Shown piece after piece: positions 9,407 through 17,480 of a stretch of 33,289 bases of DNA (within the stretch, counting starts at the first letter, position 1; each line of letters starts with the position of its first letter). The notes under the pieces are model-generated. The model worked only from the letters and a program-made list of their open reading frames with translations. It did no database searches and was not told the origin of the DNA. The stretch is from Gammaproteobacteria bacterium. Its GTDB lineage: Bacteria; Pseudomonadota; Gammaproteobacteria; Pseudomonadales; Porticoccaceae. Position numbers and translations under genes: made by a program. The stretch spans positions 1-33,289 of the forward strand of contig QNFP01000014.1 in NCBI GenBank assembly GCA_003645535.1. The letters run 5' to 3'.

Positions 9407-9962
9407 TCAGCAACAATCTGAATCAGCTGAGTAGTCAACGATTCCACCCTGTTTATCTATTTCAATGGTGCAGCAATCCAGCAACAGTTGTTTAAGCTTT
9501 AGGCGTCCTCGCTGAACCCGTGATTTTATCCCGGATAAAGATAGACCAAGATTTCCGGCTGCTTCCAACTGCGATCTCCCTTCAATATCTACCAGGTGAA
9601 AGAGCCTCGCGGTATAAAGTTGGTATATCGTTGATTAAGGACAGCAGGCAGTGCGACAGTTCGTGTTCGGGTGACAGGTCTGCTTTATCGTTGATGACTG
9701 ATTCAGCCTCCTGAGCAAGATTTGTTTCAAAAATACGTTGTTCGATAGAACGACGACGATAATGATCTGTAATTACATTGCTTGCTACGCGATACAGCCA
9801 GGCGGCAGGATTATTGGCAGCTTCAAAATCTGCCTGGTGGCGAATCAGGCGCAGCAATATATCGCCGACAAGATCACCTACATAATCGGCCTCGACACGA
9901 CGAGCTACGTAGGTGCGCAGTTGCTGCTCGAAATCCGACCACTGGCTAGTTGTAATCTTCAT
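9407..9962 (-). pseudogene. sigZ: RNA polymerase sigma-70 family factor, SigZ-like, split by a +1 frame disruption
   Basis: ORF 9582-9962 gives region 2 and the start of region 4 (..DIPTLYREAL), then an out-of-frame stop. Skipping one T at about 9599 continues as HLVDIEGRSQLEAAGNLGLSLSGIKSRVQRGRLKLKQLLLDCCTIEIDKQGGIVDYSADSDCC* to 9407, typical of a SigZ C-terminus. May be expressed by frameshifting rather than dead. Confidence 0.8.
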
Positions 9963-9987
9963 GCTGGATTAGACGCCGCCCAGAACT

Positions 9988-10407
9988 TTACGCCCTGATG
10001 TTTTTGCCGGTACAGCATGTCGATGAATCTTCTGTTCTTTGTGGCGCGTCATCGGTGATGCGATACCACTCCCAGCGCATGCCCTGTGGGTCCCGTGACC
10101 ACACTTTATCCTGTGTGGCGTGGCAGCAGGTAGTTTCGGGCTGGATAGCGTCGAGTATGCCTCCGTCAGACAGGCGGCTTTTCGCTACCGCGACCTGTTC
10201 AGATTCAAATACTTCCACACCGAGGTGGTTCAGACGCTCCTGTGCATCCGGGTTTTCAAATAAGACGAGCTTCAACGGTGGGCTTTCGATGGCGAAGTTG
10301 GCGTAACCGTCGCGTATTTTGTGAGGCTCTGTACCGAATAGTTTCGAGTAGTAGGAAATAGCTTCGTTCAGGTCGTTGACGTTAAGTGCCAGTTGTAATC
10401 TCATCAT
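9988..10407 (-). CDS. arsI: ArsI/CadI family extradiol-type dioxygenase (putative C-As lyase)
   Basis: MMRLQLALNVNDLNEAISYYSKLFGTEP N-terminus (VOC fold), vicinal cysteines in ETTCCHA, DPQGMRWEWY. The ORF track starts at 10470, but an ATG at 10407 preceded by AAAGGGAACAAG is the likely start. Confidence 0.82.
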   Translation of the reverse strand: MMRLQLALNVNDLNEAISYYSKLFGTEPHKIRDGYANFAIESPPLKLVLFENPDAQERLNHLGVEVFESEQVAVAKSRLSDGGILDAIQPETTCCHATQDKVWSRDPQGMRWEWYRITDDAPQRTEDSSTCCTGKNIRA

Positions 10408-10499
10408 CTTGTTCCCTTTGTCATTGGTTTTCACTCTGAGGCCTATGCACGAGAGCCATTTTGCTCCCATGCTGCGTTAAAAATGTGCTCAATCGGTCA

Positions 10500-10513
10500 T
10501 TTACAATTGTAAA
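10500..10513. promoter_or_regulatory. Perfect 14 bp palindrome, candidate operator upstream of the arsI-like gene
   Basis: TTTACAATTGTAAA read directly; lies in the divergent intergenic region between the arsI-like and thiolase-like genes. Confidence 0.45.
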
Positions 10514-10764
10514 CTCCCTCTTTGCGCGCATTTTTGCCTTGCCTGGAAACAAAATCATCTCTCGTGCAAAGGTCTCACTCTATATGACGGATGACAGGTA
10601 AAAAAGATGCAAACTTTCCTAATAAATTATCCCCGATAAATTGTCGTGATTAATCCTGGACTCGCTGCTATGGTTTCAAGTAGAGCGAGTAGCTGCAGTT
10701 TTTATCCATAGCCTTACAAACCAAGGCCTTTTAAAAACAATAAATTCAGAGAGGGATGTCACAC

Positions 10765-12018
10765 ATGGCGGATGAACTAGAAGGTACCACCAGCAAACAC
10801 CTACGCGGCAAATATGCCATTGTCGGCGTCGGTGAGACTGAGTTTATGCGTGGCTCCGGCTGCACCACGCGTACCCTGGGCACTCGTGCGGTGCGGGCGG
10901 CAATGGAAGATGCAGGACTTGAACCCGGCGATGTCGATGGCATGTTGTCCTATTCCAATAATGATTCTACGCCCTCTACGGTTATCGCAGGCGACCTGGG
11001 TATCCGGCCTAACTTCTATATGGATGTCTACGGTGGTGGCTCATCGACGGAAGCATTGATCGGTATTGCCATCGGCGTGATTGAGGCCGGGATGTGCAAA
11101 ACCGTGGCGATTTTTCGTGCCATGAACGGTTATTCACAAATTCGCATTGGTGGTACTGGCGGCGCAGGTGGTCGAGCGCCACTGAGTAGTGGCGGTTTAT
11201 TTGGTCGCGCCTATGGACTCATGAGCGCCGGGCAGATGTTCAGCCAGTCCTTTATGCGGCATATGTACGACTATGGCACCACCCCAGAACAGATCGCCAT
11301 GGTCAAGGTGATTCATAGCGAACACGCCTCGAATAATCCCAAGGCCTATTACAAAAAGCGTGTCACCGTGGATGACGTCCTGAACAGCCGCATGATCGTC
11401 AAACCGCTGCATTTGCTCGACTGCTGTGTCGAGACCGATAACGGTAATTGCATTATCGTCACCAGCGCAGATCGTGCCCGTGACTGCCGTCACCGACCGG
11501 CACTGATTCAGGCGGTAGTCGGGCGATGCAGCAAACCGCGCACCGATATGCATTACCAGCACGGGCCAATTTCAACGACTGCGGGATACTATGGCAAGGA
11601 CATCCTCTGGCCCAATGCCGGGGTGGGGCCGGAGGATATTGATGTCACCGGTTCCTATGATGCCTTTACCTTCACCACCATGTTGCAGCTGGAAGACTAT
11701 GGTTTTTGTAAGAAAGGTGAGGGTGGCGATTATGTGAGCAATGGTACCATGCGTCTCGGCGGCAAGCGCCCCAATAACACCAGCGGCGGCCATCTTTGTG
11801 AAGGTTATACCCACGGTTTGAATATGGTTATTGAAAATGTTCGTCAATTGCGTGACGAAATTGATGATTTCTGCCCTGTAGGCGCGGACGGTCGACGCCA
11901 GCATACCTATGACTACGGGGAAGGTGGTTGTCGTCAGATAAAGGATCCTGAGCTAACGGCAAATCTTGGTTGGGCAGGGCCTCAGACGGGCTCGGCCATG
12001 GTTATGGCAAAAGGATGA
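10765..12018 (+). CDS. Thiolase-fold protein (lipid-transfer/SCP2 thiolase-like, possibly Ltp2-type aldolase)
   Basis: ORF from 10756; ATG at 10765 has a better-spaced AGAGAGGG. KYAIVGVGETEFMRGSG, YDAFTFTTMLQLEDYGFC, NTSGGHLCEGYTHGLN motifs. Confidence 0.88.
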   Translation: MADELEGTTSKHLRGKYAIVGVGETEFMRGSGCTTRTLGTRAVRAAMEDAGLEPGDVDGMLSYSNNDSTPSTVIAGDLGIRPNFYMDVYGGGSSTEALIGIAIGVIEAGMCKTVAIFRAMNGYSQIRIGGTGGAGGRAPLSSGGLFGRAYGLMSAGQMFSQSFMRHMYDYGTTPEQIAMVKVIHSEHASNNPKAYYKKRVTVDDVLNSRMIVKPLHLLDCCVETDNGNCIIVTSADRARDCRHRPALIQAVVGRCSKPRTDMHYQHGPISTTAGYYGKDILWPNAGVGPEDIDVTGSYDAFTFTTMLQLEDYGFCKKGEGGDYVSNGTMRLGGKRPNNTSGGHLCEGYTHGLNMVIENVRQLRDEIDDFCPVGADGRRQHTYDYGEGGCRQIKDPELTANLGWAGPQTGSAMVMAKG

Positions 12019-12078
12019 TGGTAAAAGGTTAAAGCTCGCAAAAGTAGCATCAGGATAATAAGTAGTTAGGAGATCAGT

Positions 12079-12597
12079 ATGACCGTCGAAGGCGAATACC
12101 TTGGCATGAATATCCGCATCAATGATCTGGACAAAGAGAACCAGGAGTTTTTTGGCCATTGCGCCAATCATCAGCTACATCTACAAAAATGTGATCACTG
12201 TGATTTGCTGCGTTACCCGCCGACCACGGCCTGCCCCTGGTGTGCCAGTCCCGATGCCACCTGGGCGGCGGTCGAGGGCAAAGGTACGCTGCATTCCTAT
12301 GGGGAGGTCCATCAGGCGATACAACCGGCGTTCAGAGATCATGTTCCCTACATGCTAGTGCTGGTCGATCTCGATGCCCAGAACGGTCAGCCCACCGAAC
12401 ACGAGGCCCTACGTATTACTGGCAATCTTGTCACTGCGAAAGGGGATCTCGCACCGCCTGAACTGGTTGAGCAGGTGGGAATTGGCAGCCGCCTGAAGAT
12501 TGTTTTTAAAGATGCCGGTGAAGGGGTTTCTGTTCCCCTTTGGACCCTGGATGAAAATGCCGAGCAGCCAGAAAAACCCTGGCGATATCCAGGATAA
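12079..12597 (+). CDS. Zn-ribbon / OB-fold (DUF35) acyl-CoA-associated protein
   Basis: ORF 172 aa; CDHCDLLRYPPTTACPWCASPDATW (CxxC-X(n)-CxxC rubredoxin-like ribbon), GKGTLHSYGEVH OB-fold start; directly follows the thiolase-like gene. Confidence 0.92.
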   Translation: MTVEGEYLGMNIRINDLDKENQEFFGHCANHQLHLQKCDHCDLLRYPPTTACPWCASPDATWAAVEGKGTLHSYGEVHQAIQPAFRDHVPYMLVLVDLDAQNGQPTEHEALRITGNLVTAKGDLAPPELVEQVGIGSRLKIVFKDAGEGVSVPLWTLDENAEQPEKPWRYPG

Positions 12598-12685
12598 AAA
12601 ACCCGGAATAAAAAGCTCGGAGTAAAAATCCCCGAGTCATTTACGCGAGTAATCTGGAAACCGAATAATGCCGAGAAAATAGACT

Positions 12686-12943
12686 GTGCCTACTAGCGAT
12701 TTTGACAAGGCAAGGCGCCTGATTAAGCAGCTTGACCCTGTGCTTGAGGCAGCGGAGACGTTGCGCAAAGCCCATGGTGCCGGACTGAAAGAGCCATCTG
12801 GACATCCCAACATGCATCCAGTGCGGGCGGCTATGAAGAATCTTGAACTGGAGCTGGAAGGTGCGCTGGGACAGATCGCCCGAAGTCGTCGCCAGGACGA
12901 CCTCGAACGACAGCGTCGGCAGGCGCGTTATAAAAAGAAATAA
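12686..12943 (+). CDS. Hypothetical protein, charged helical C-terminus
   Basis: 85 aa ORF with GTG start, co-directional with thiolase/DUF35; highly basic tail (RQDDLERQRRQARYKKK). Confidence 0.45.
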   Translation: MPTSDFDKARRLIKQLDPVLEAAETLRKAHGAGLKEPSGHPNMHPVRAAMKNLELELEGALGQIARSRRQDDLERQRRQARYKKK

Positions 12944-12981
12944 ACGCTTTAAACCTGCTCTGCCTCAATGGTGATTTTGTG

Positions 12982-14352
12982 TTACGAAGCCATGCCCATA
13001 TTATTAAAGTCCCGTGCCGGGTAGGCATCCAGCAGCGCTTTAGGATCATGAGCGACACCACTACGATAGACACACTCTAGGCTGCGTAAATTACGAACAT
13101 CCTCTGAAGGATCCTTGCCCAGCACCAGAATATCCGCATAGCAACCGGGCTTAATGGTGCCCAGCTCGTCTTCCTTGCGGAGAGCTGAGGCAGCAGAGGC
13201 CGTAATGGCTTTAAGGGCAGCCATATCACCGATGGCATCAGCCAACAATTCAGCCTCGCGCCACAAAGCAAAGCCGGGAGGCGGGTAGGCAATGCCGCAG
13301 CAATCGGTACCACCGACTATAACTCCGCCTTTTTCGTGAAGGATACGCACCGCTTCTTTTTGTTTCTCGAGGGCTTTTTTGCCGTTGCCTGGTGGGTAGC
13401 CGGTATGAATATCCCATTCCTCGCCCGCTTTGACCACCTTTGCCAGAGACCGTTGATGTGCCAGGCCTGCTTCGGGAATGTAGATTCGGTCGGTATCTTT
13501 AAGCGCTTCTTCGATACCAATGTTGTCTACCCACAGCAGGTCGAGAGTGGTGCCCATTTTGACCTGCTTTTCGGCCATTAGATTAAACAGCTCCTGAGCG
13601 CCCGGGCCCTGCAGGTCAGCATCCTCCCAGCCCTTGAATGTGACTTTTGGAAATCTCGAACTCATCATCGACATTTCCGGGCCAAAGCGCATTTCTACCG
13701 GGCAGATATTGTTATAGGGAGAAATCCACATATGTTCGAGGCCGTCTATGCCCATCGTGACGGCTTCAAGGGCCGTGGTGGCACCGATATGGCCGGTCAC
13801 CGGCACTTGCTTATCGACAGTGTTTAAGCAGGCTTCCATAATGTCGGGGGTCATAGCAAAGTATAGTTTTATACCGTCGACACCAGCATCCAATAAAGAG
13901 TTGATCTTGCCTGGGGCCTCCTCCACTGAAGTTACAGTATCAAGAATTTCCCCGAAGGCTCCGTCTGGAAAGGTTTTGTGGCCACCATCTAGCAGAGGTC
14001 CGCAGACAAAGAGTCGCGGCCCCAGTACTTCACCCTTATTTAGACGCTCACGCAGGGTAAGCACTTTATCGAGTCGGCCGCCGACATCACGGGCTGTGGT
14101 GACCCCCGTTGCCAGGAACAGGGACAGGTCGATATCGCTGACCAGGGTGCTGTGAACATGGGTATCGATCAGCCCTGGCATCACAGTTTTGCCTTCACAA
14201 TTGACGACTTCGACATCTGGGCCGGAAGGTCCTGCATCATTGGTGATAGCTTTAATGCGCTCACCGCTAATCGTTATCGAGACCCTTTCCTGCGCCTGGT
14301 CGGCAATGCCATCTATCAGTCGAACATTACTTAATACAATATCTCTAGCCAT
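12982..14352 (-). CDS. Metal-dependent amidohydrolase family protein
   Basis: ORF 456 aa; VMPGLIDTHVHSTL (HxH), VTGHIGATT, GGVIVGGTDCCG, LGTIKPGCYADILVLGKDP. Confidence 0.92.
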   Translation of the reverse strand: MARDIVLSNVRLIDGIADQAQERVSITISGERIKAITNDAGPSGPDVEVVNCEGKTVMPGLIDTHVHSTLVSDIDLSLFLATGVTTARDVGGRLDKVLTLRERLNKGEVLGPRLFVCGPLLDGGHKTFPDGAFGEILDTVTSVEEAPGKINSLLDAGVDGIKLYFAMTPDIMEACLNTVDKQVPVTGHIGATTALEAVTMGIDGLEHMWISPYNNICPVEMRFGPEMSMMSSRFPKVTFKGWEDADLQGPGAQELFNLMAEKQVKMGTTLDLLWVDNIGIEEALKDTDRIYIPEAGLAHQRSLAKVVKAGEEWDIHTGYPPGNGKKALEKQKEAVRILHEKGGVIVGGTDCCGIAYPPPGFALWREAELLADAIGDMAALKAITASAASALRKEDELGTIKPGCYADILVLGKDPSEDVRNLRSLECVYRSGVAHDPKALLDAYPARDFNNMGMAS

Positions 14353-14499
14353 GGTTTCTATCCTCAGTGTGTAATTTTTATAGTGCAGGATTGCTTATCA
14401 CCACCCGCGTAAGTGCGGTTGTTGATTTGCAGGTAAGCATTAAGCCCCTGCGAAGTTTGATTTTGTTGCTGGAGTATAGAGGGATAGAGCTCGGTAACG

Positions 14500-15303
14500 C
14501 TAATGACCTGGCAGGTTTCCAATAAACTGACTGATTTCGTCGATAACGATATCAGGTGTTTCCAGGTGGGGATAATGAGCCGCATTGGGGATTTCGGCGA
14601 TGTGCAGGTCGCTGGAGACATATTGCTCCACCAGTTTGAGATTGGGTATGTAACCGTAATTGTCGCCCATGCCAAACAGCGCTAGCACGGGGCAGGTGAT
14701 GTCTTGCATGCGTTGTTGGTAGGGAGTTTGTGGCACTGTGGGTTGGTTGACCATGCCGGCCCAGTCGTGGAATAGCGTATCGGTTTTGTCACCATGAAAA
14801 GGGATGAGTTTGTCGCGTAGTTTGCCGTTATTGTAGGCAGCTTCTGCCAATGCCAGGCCGGCCATGGAATCTTCATGCATCACCAACTGCGGGGCGATAG
14901 ATACAATTGCGCAAATGTTTTCTGGGTGCAAACTGGCGGCAATCAAAGCCATGGCACCACCAAAACTGTGGCCGATCAGAATAACCTGATTCATACTAAA
15001 ATAAGAAAATATATCGGCTAACGGCTGTCCCGATTCGTCTTCCCTGGGATCTCCCGCACGGGGCAAAGTTAAGGGTTCAGATTTGCCATGTCCCCAGCGG
15101 TCGTAGACTAGTCCCGCCAGCCCGGTTTGTTGGCACAGGTTTTGAGGAAACTGACGCCACATACCAATACAATCGAGACCGCCGTGAATGAATACCAGTG
15201 TTGGTTTGTCTTTTTTTATCCGCCCCAACAACAGGGTGTTGATCATATGGCCTGCTGCCGGGATGCGTTGTTCTAGAGTATTCATGGTTCTATCGGTATT
15301 CAT
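14500..15303 (-). CDS. Alpha/beta hydrolase
   Basis: ORF 267 aa; LVFIHGGLDCIGMWRQFP, DRWGHGKSEP, nucleophile elbow LIGHSFGGAMAL, AAHYPHLETP. Confidence 0.92.
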   Translation of the reverse strand: MNTDRTMNTLEQRIPAAGHMINTLLLGRIKKDKPTLVFIHGGLDCIGMWRQFPQNLCQQTGLAGLVYDRWGHGKSEPLTLPRAGDPREDESGQPLADIFSYFSMNQVILIGHSFGGAMALIAASLHPENICAIVSIAPQLVMHEDSMAGLALAEAAYNNGKLRDKLIPFHGDKTDTLFHDWAGMVNQPTVPQTPYQQRMQDITCPVLALFGMGDNYGYIPNLKLVEQYVSSDLHIAEIPNAAHYPHLETPDIVIDEISQFIGNLPGH

Positions 15304-15438
15304 GATTCCAGGGTATTCATGAGCGGAATTTGTCGATTAACTTTTTAGTCAGATGTGGAATTGAAATAAAATCCATATCAGGGAAATGCCCTGTATGTCG
15401 AGCAAACCCCTTGCCGGACAAGTATCAAATGGCGTTCA

Positions 15439-15870
15439 CTAAAGAAGTTTGCCTACTCGTTTAGCCAGCAATAAGCCGGCTATCATGGTGGCTACAAACA
15501 GTAATGGGGCACTGTATCCGTAGCTTAAACCGGCAATTGCCGGGCCGGGGCAGTAGCCGACCAGAGCCCACCCGGCACCAAATAAAATAGCACCAATCAC
15601 CAGCGCTTTGTCGATATCTGTTCTTGTTGGAATTGAGAAGGCATCGGCAAACAGTGGCGCTGAGTTTTTCAGCACAAATTTAAAGCCGATAAAAGCGACT
15701 ACCAGACCGCTACCCATCACAAAGGCGAGAGTAGGATCCCACTGTCCTGCGAGGTCGAGAAAACCCAGCACACGCTCGGTGTTGTTCATACCTGAAATCG
15801 CCAGGCCTAGACCGACGGTGGTGCCGGACGCCAATGCAGTGATTAGTACCCCTGTCCTTCGATTAAACAT
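15439..15870 (-). CDS. YeeE/YedE-type membrane protein (C-terminal half-type, DUF6691-like)
   Basis: ORF 143 aa; GLGLAISGMNNTERVLGFLDLAGQWDPTLAFVMGSGL and FGAGWALVGYCPGPAIAGLSYG. Confidence 0.92.
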   Translation of the reverse strand: MFNRRTGVLITALASGTTVGLGLAISGMNNTERVLGFLDLAGQWDPTLAFVMGSGLVVAFIGFKFVLKNSAPLFADAFSIPTRTDIDKALVIGAILFGAGWALVGYCPGPAIAGLSYGYSAPLLFVATMIAGLLLAKRVGKLL

Positions 15871-15873
15871 TAA

Positions 15874-16293
15874 TTACACTCCTAAAATATGGCGCAGCAG
15901 GTAGACACTTAAAAATGCAGCTCCCATAAATATACAGGTGGCGACAACGGAACGGGGAGATAGTCGAGCGATGCCGCAAATACCGTGACCGGTCGTACAG
16001 CCGCTGCCGAGCCCTGTACCCAGGCCGACGAGCAAGCCGCCGACGATAATGAGTAGTGTTCCTGCTTCGGGTGCGGGCGGTCTAAAATCTGTAGATAGCA
16101 GCGCCGGGATAGCGCCGCCAATAACGATGCCAACAATAAAGAGCACACGCCATAGTCGTTCGCTGCCAGATTCAGTTAATGTACCGGTCAATATGCCACT
16201 GACACCTGCGATGCGGCCTTTAAGGCCCATCATCATTACAGCGGCAATACCCAGCAAGGCCCCGCCGATAGTTGCATAAATAAAGGGGTGCAT
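15874..16293 (-). CDS. YeeE/YedE-type membrane protein (N-terminal half-type)
   Basis: ORF 139 aa; GLKGRIAGVSGILTG and GLGTGLGSGCTTGHGICGIARLSPRS; 3 nt gap to the next gene. Confidence 0.92.
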   Translation of the reverse strand: MHPFIYATIGGALLGIAAVMMMGLKGRIAGVSGILTGTLTESGSERLWRVLFIVGIVIGGAIPALLSTDFRPPAPEAGTLLIIVGGLLVGLGTGLGSGCTTGHGICGIARLSPRSVVATCIFMGAAFLSVYLLRHILGV

Positions 16294-16450
16294 AAGTTTT
16301 CCTTTAGTTCATCCAGTGGTATTTAAGACCGATACTCTTATGTTTCGCGCTTCCTGGAACCGTCTTGTTTGGCAATTGAATCGGATGGATTGAGTTGTGT
16401 GGAAAGGAGCGTTCAAAATAGCTTCCATAACACATAAAGCGCACCATACC

Positions 16451-16480
16451 ATACATATTATAATAATGTAATATACTTAT
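16451..16480. promoter_or_regulatory. AT-rich candidate bidirectional promoter/operator upstream of the YeeE/YedE pair
   Basis: ATACATATTATAATAATGTAATATACTTAT; contains palindromic ATTATAAT (16457-16464), so a TATAAT -10 match exists on both strands. Confidence 0.4.
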
Positions 16481-16531
16481 TTCGACTGGTTAATTTTTTT
16501 TGGTTATAAGTGAGGAGAAGGGTGGGAAATA

Positions 16532-16597
16532 ATGGATGAATCGAGCGCAATCAGTATTGTCCGCTATGGCTGGGCTAATCGTGCTCTGATTGTTTGA
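16532..16597 (+). CDS. Candidate 21-aa small ORF (MDESSAISIVRYGWANRALIV)
   Basis: ATG preceded by purine-rich GAGGAGAAGGGTGGGAAATA; below the size cut-off of the ORF track. Confidence 0.2.
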   Translation: MDESSAISIVRYGWANRALIV

Positions 16598-16662
16598 TGA
16601 CACTCCGATCGCGTCGTTTACGGTAAAGCCGTTTATCCTCTAGTAGCGTATAAAGCCTACCG

Positions 16663-17439
16663 TCAAGATTCGGCAGTAAACACTGAGGCCAACTGATTCA
16701 TGCCGCCGGCATCAAACACGTTTGCCAGGTTGAGCTGTTTTAACTTGCCCAAAGCAATTTGGCTGCGCATGCCGCTGGCACAATACAACACCACGGTTTT
16801 GTCGCGTAGTTGATCATTGTGATGATTGATATCGTCCACAGGAATATTGATGGCATTAGCAAAGTGTTTTTTAGCAAACTCCACTGGACTTCGAACATCG
16901 ACCAGGAGAGCTCCCTGTTTCACATGGGCACAGGCGTCCTCGGGGCTTAATGGCAACTGCCATTTGCCCATGGCGCGCATAATTAGTTCATACATCCACG
17001 ACAGCATGCAAAAGTGACTGGTGATGACAATAATCTGTAGCGTGACTAGGAAGCCTCCGACCACTAATGCCACGGTGCTCATGCCTAACAAAAAGAAAGT
17101 GCCTACAAAAAAGTTAAGTACCCCAGCGGACAAGCATGCAAGTCGTCGCTGCAGAGGGTTTGGTGGTAGAGCAATCGCCTTGAAGGGATGTCTTACCAGG
17201 TGGTTGTAAACAAGATCCATCGGGTGTGCAGACGGGAACAAAAACGCCCACAGACCCAGGCATGAAACAATATAAGCCAGCCACGGCAGTTGATAGATGA
17301 GCGCAATGACGGTCATTGTTGTGCAGGCAGCGGGGGTGAAACGCAGACCCCACTGTAGTTGTTGCAACTCGCCGCTGGTGTAATGTTGATAGCCCTGTTG
17401 AAACAGCGCTCGTTGTTGCAAAGAGAGGTCATTATTCAT
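16663..17439 (-). CDS. Membrane (DUF4395-like) domain fused to C-terminal rhodanese domain
   Basis: ORF 258 aa; several hydrophobic segments, HPMDLVYNHLVRHPFKAIALPPNPLQRRLAC, then LLVDVRSPVEFAKKHFANAINIP and active loop YCASGMRS. Confidence 0.85.
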   Translation of the reverse strand: MNNDLSLQQRALFQQGYQHYTSGELQQLQWGLRFTPAACTTMTVIALIYQLPWLAYIVSCLGLWAFLFPSAHPMDLVYNHLVRHPFKAIALPPNPLQRRLACLSAGVLNFFVGTFFLLGMSTVALVVGGFLVTLQIIVITSHFCMLSWMYELIMRAMGKWQLPLSPEDACAHVKQGALLVDVRSPVEFAKKHFANAINIPVDDINHHNDQLRDKTVVLYCASGMRSQIALGKLKQLNLANVFDAGGMNQLASVFTAES

Positions 17440-17480
17440 TATTTAATCCTCGATGGTTTAGCCTGGTTTATGGCGGGGTG

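Noticed and set aside
9199-9447. 82-aa minus-strand ORF MESLTTQLIQIVAEIFFYFLL...
   Set aside because: Overlaps the restored SigZ 3' end in another frame; composition looks like chance translation, and no anti-sigma motif is seen.
11197-11904. Two antisense ORFs (121 and 110 aa) opposite the thiolase-like gene
   Set aside because: They lie entirely opposite a well-supported coding gene and show no recognisable motifs; typical shadow ORFs from codon bias.
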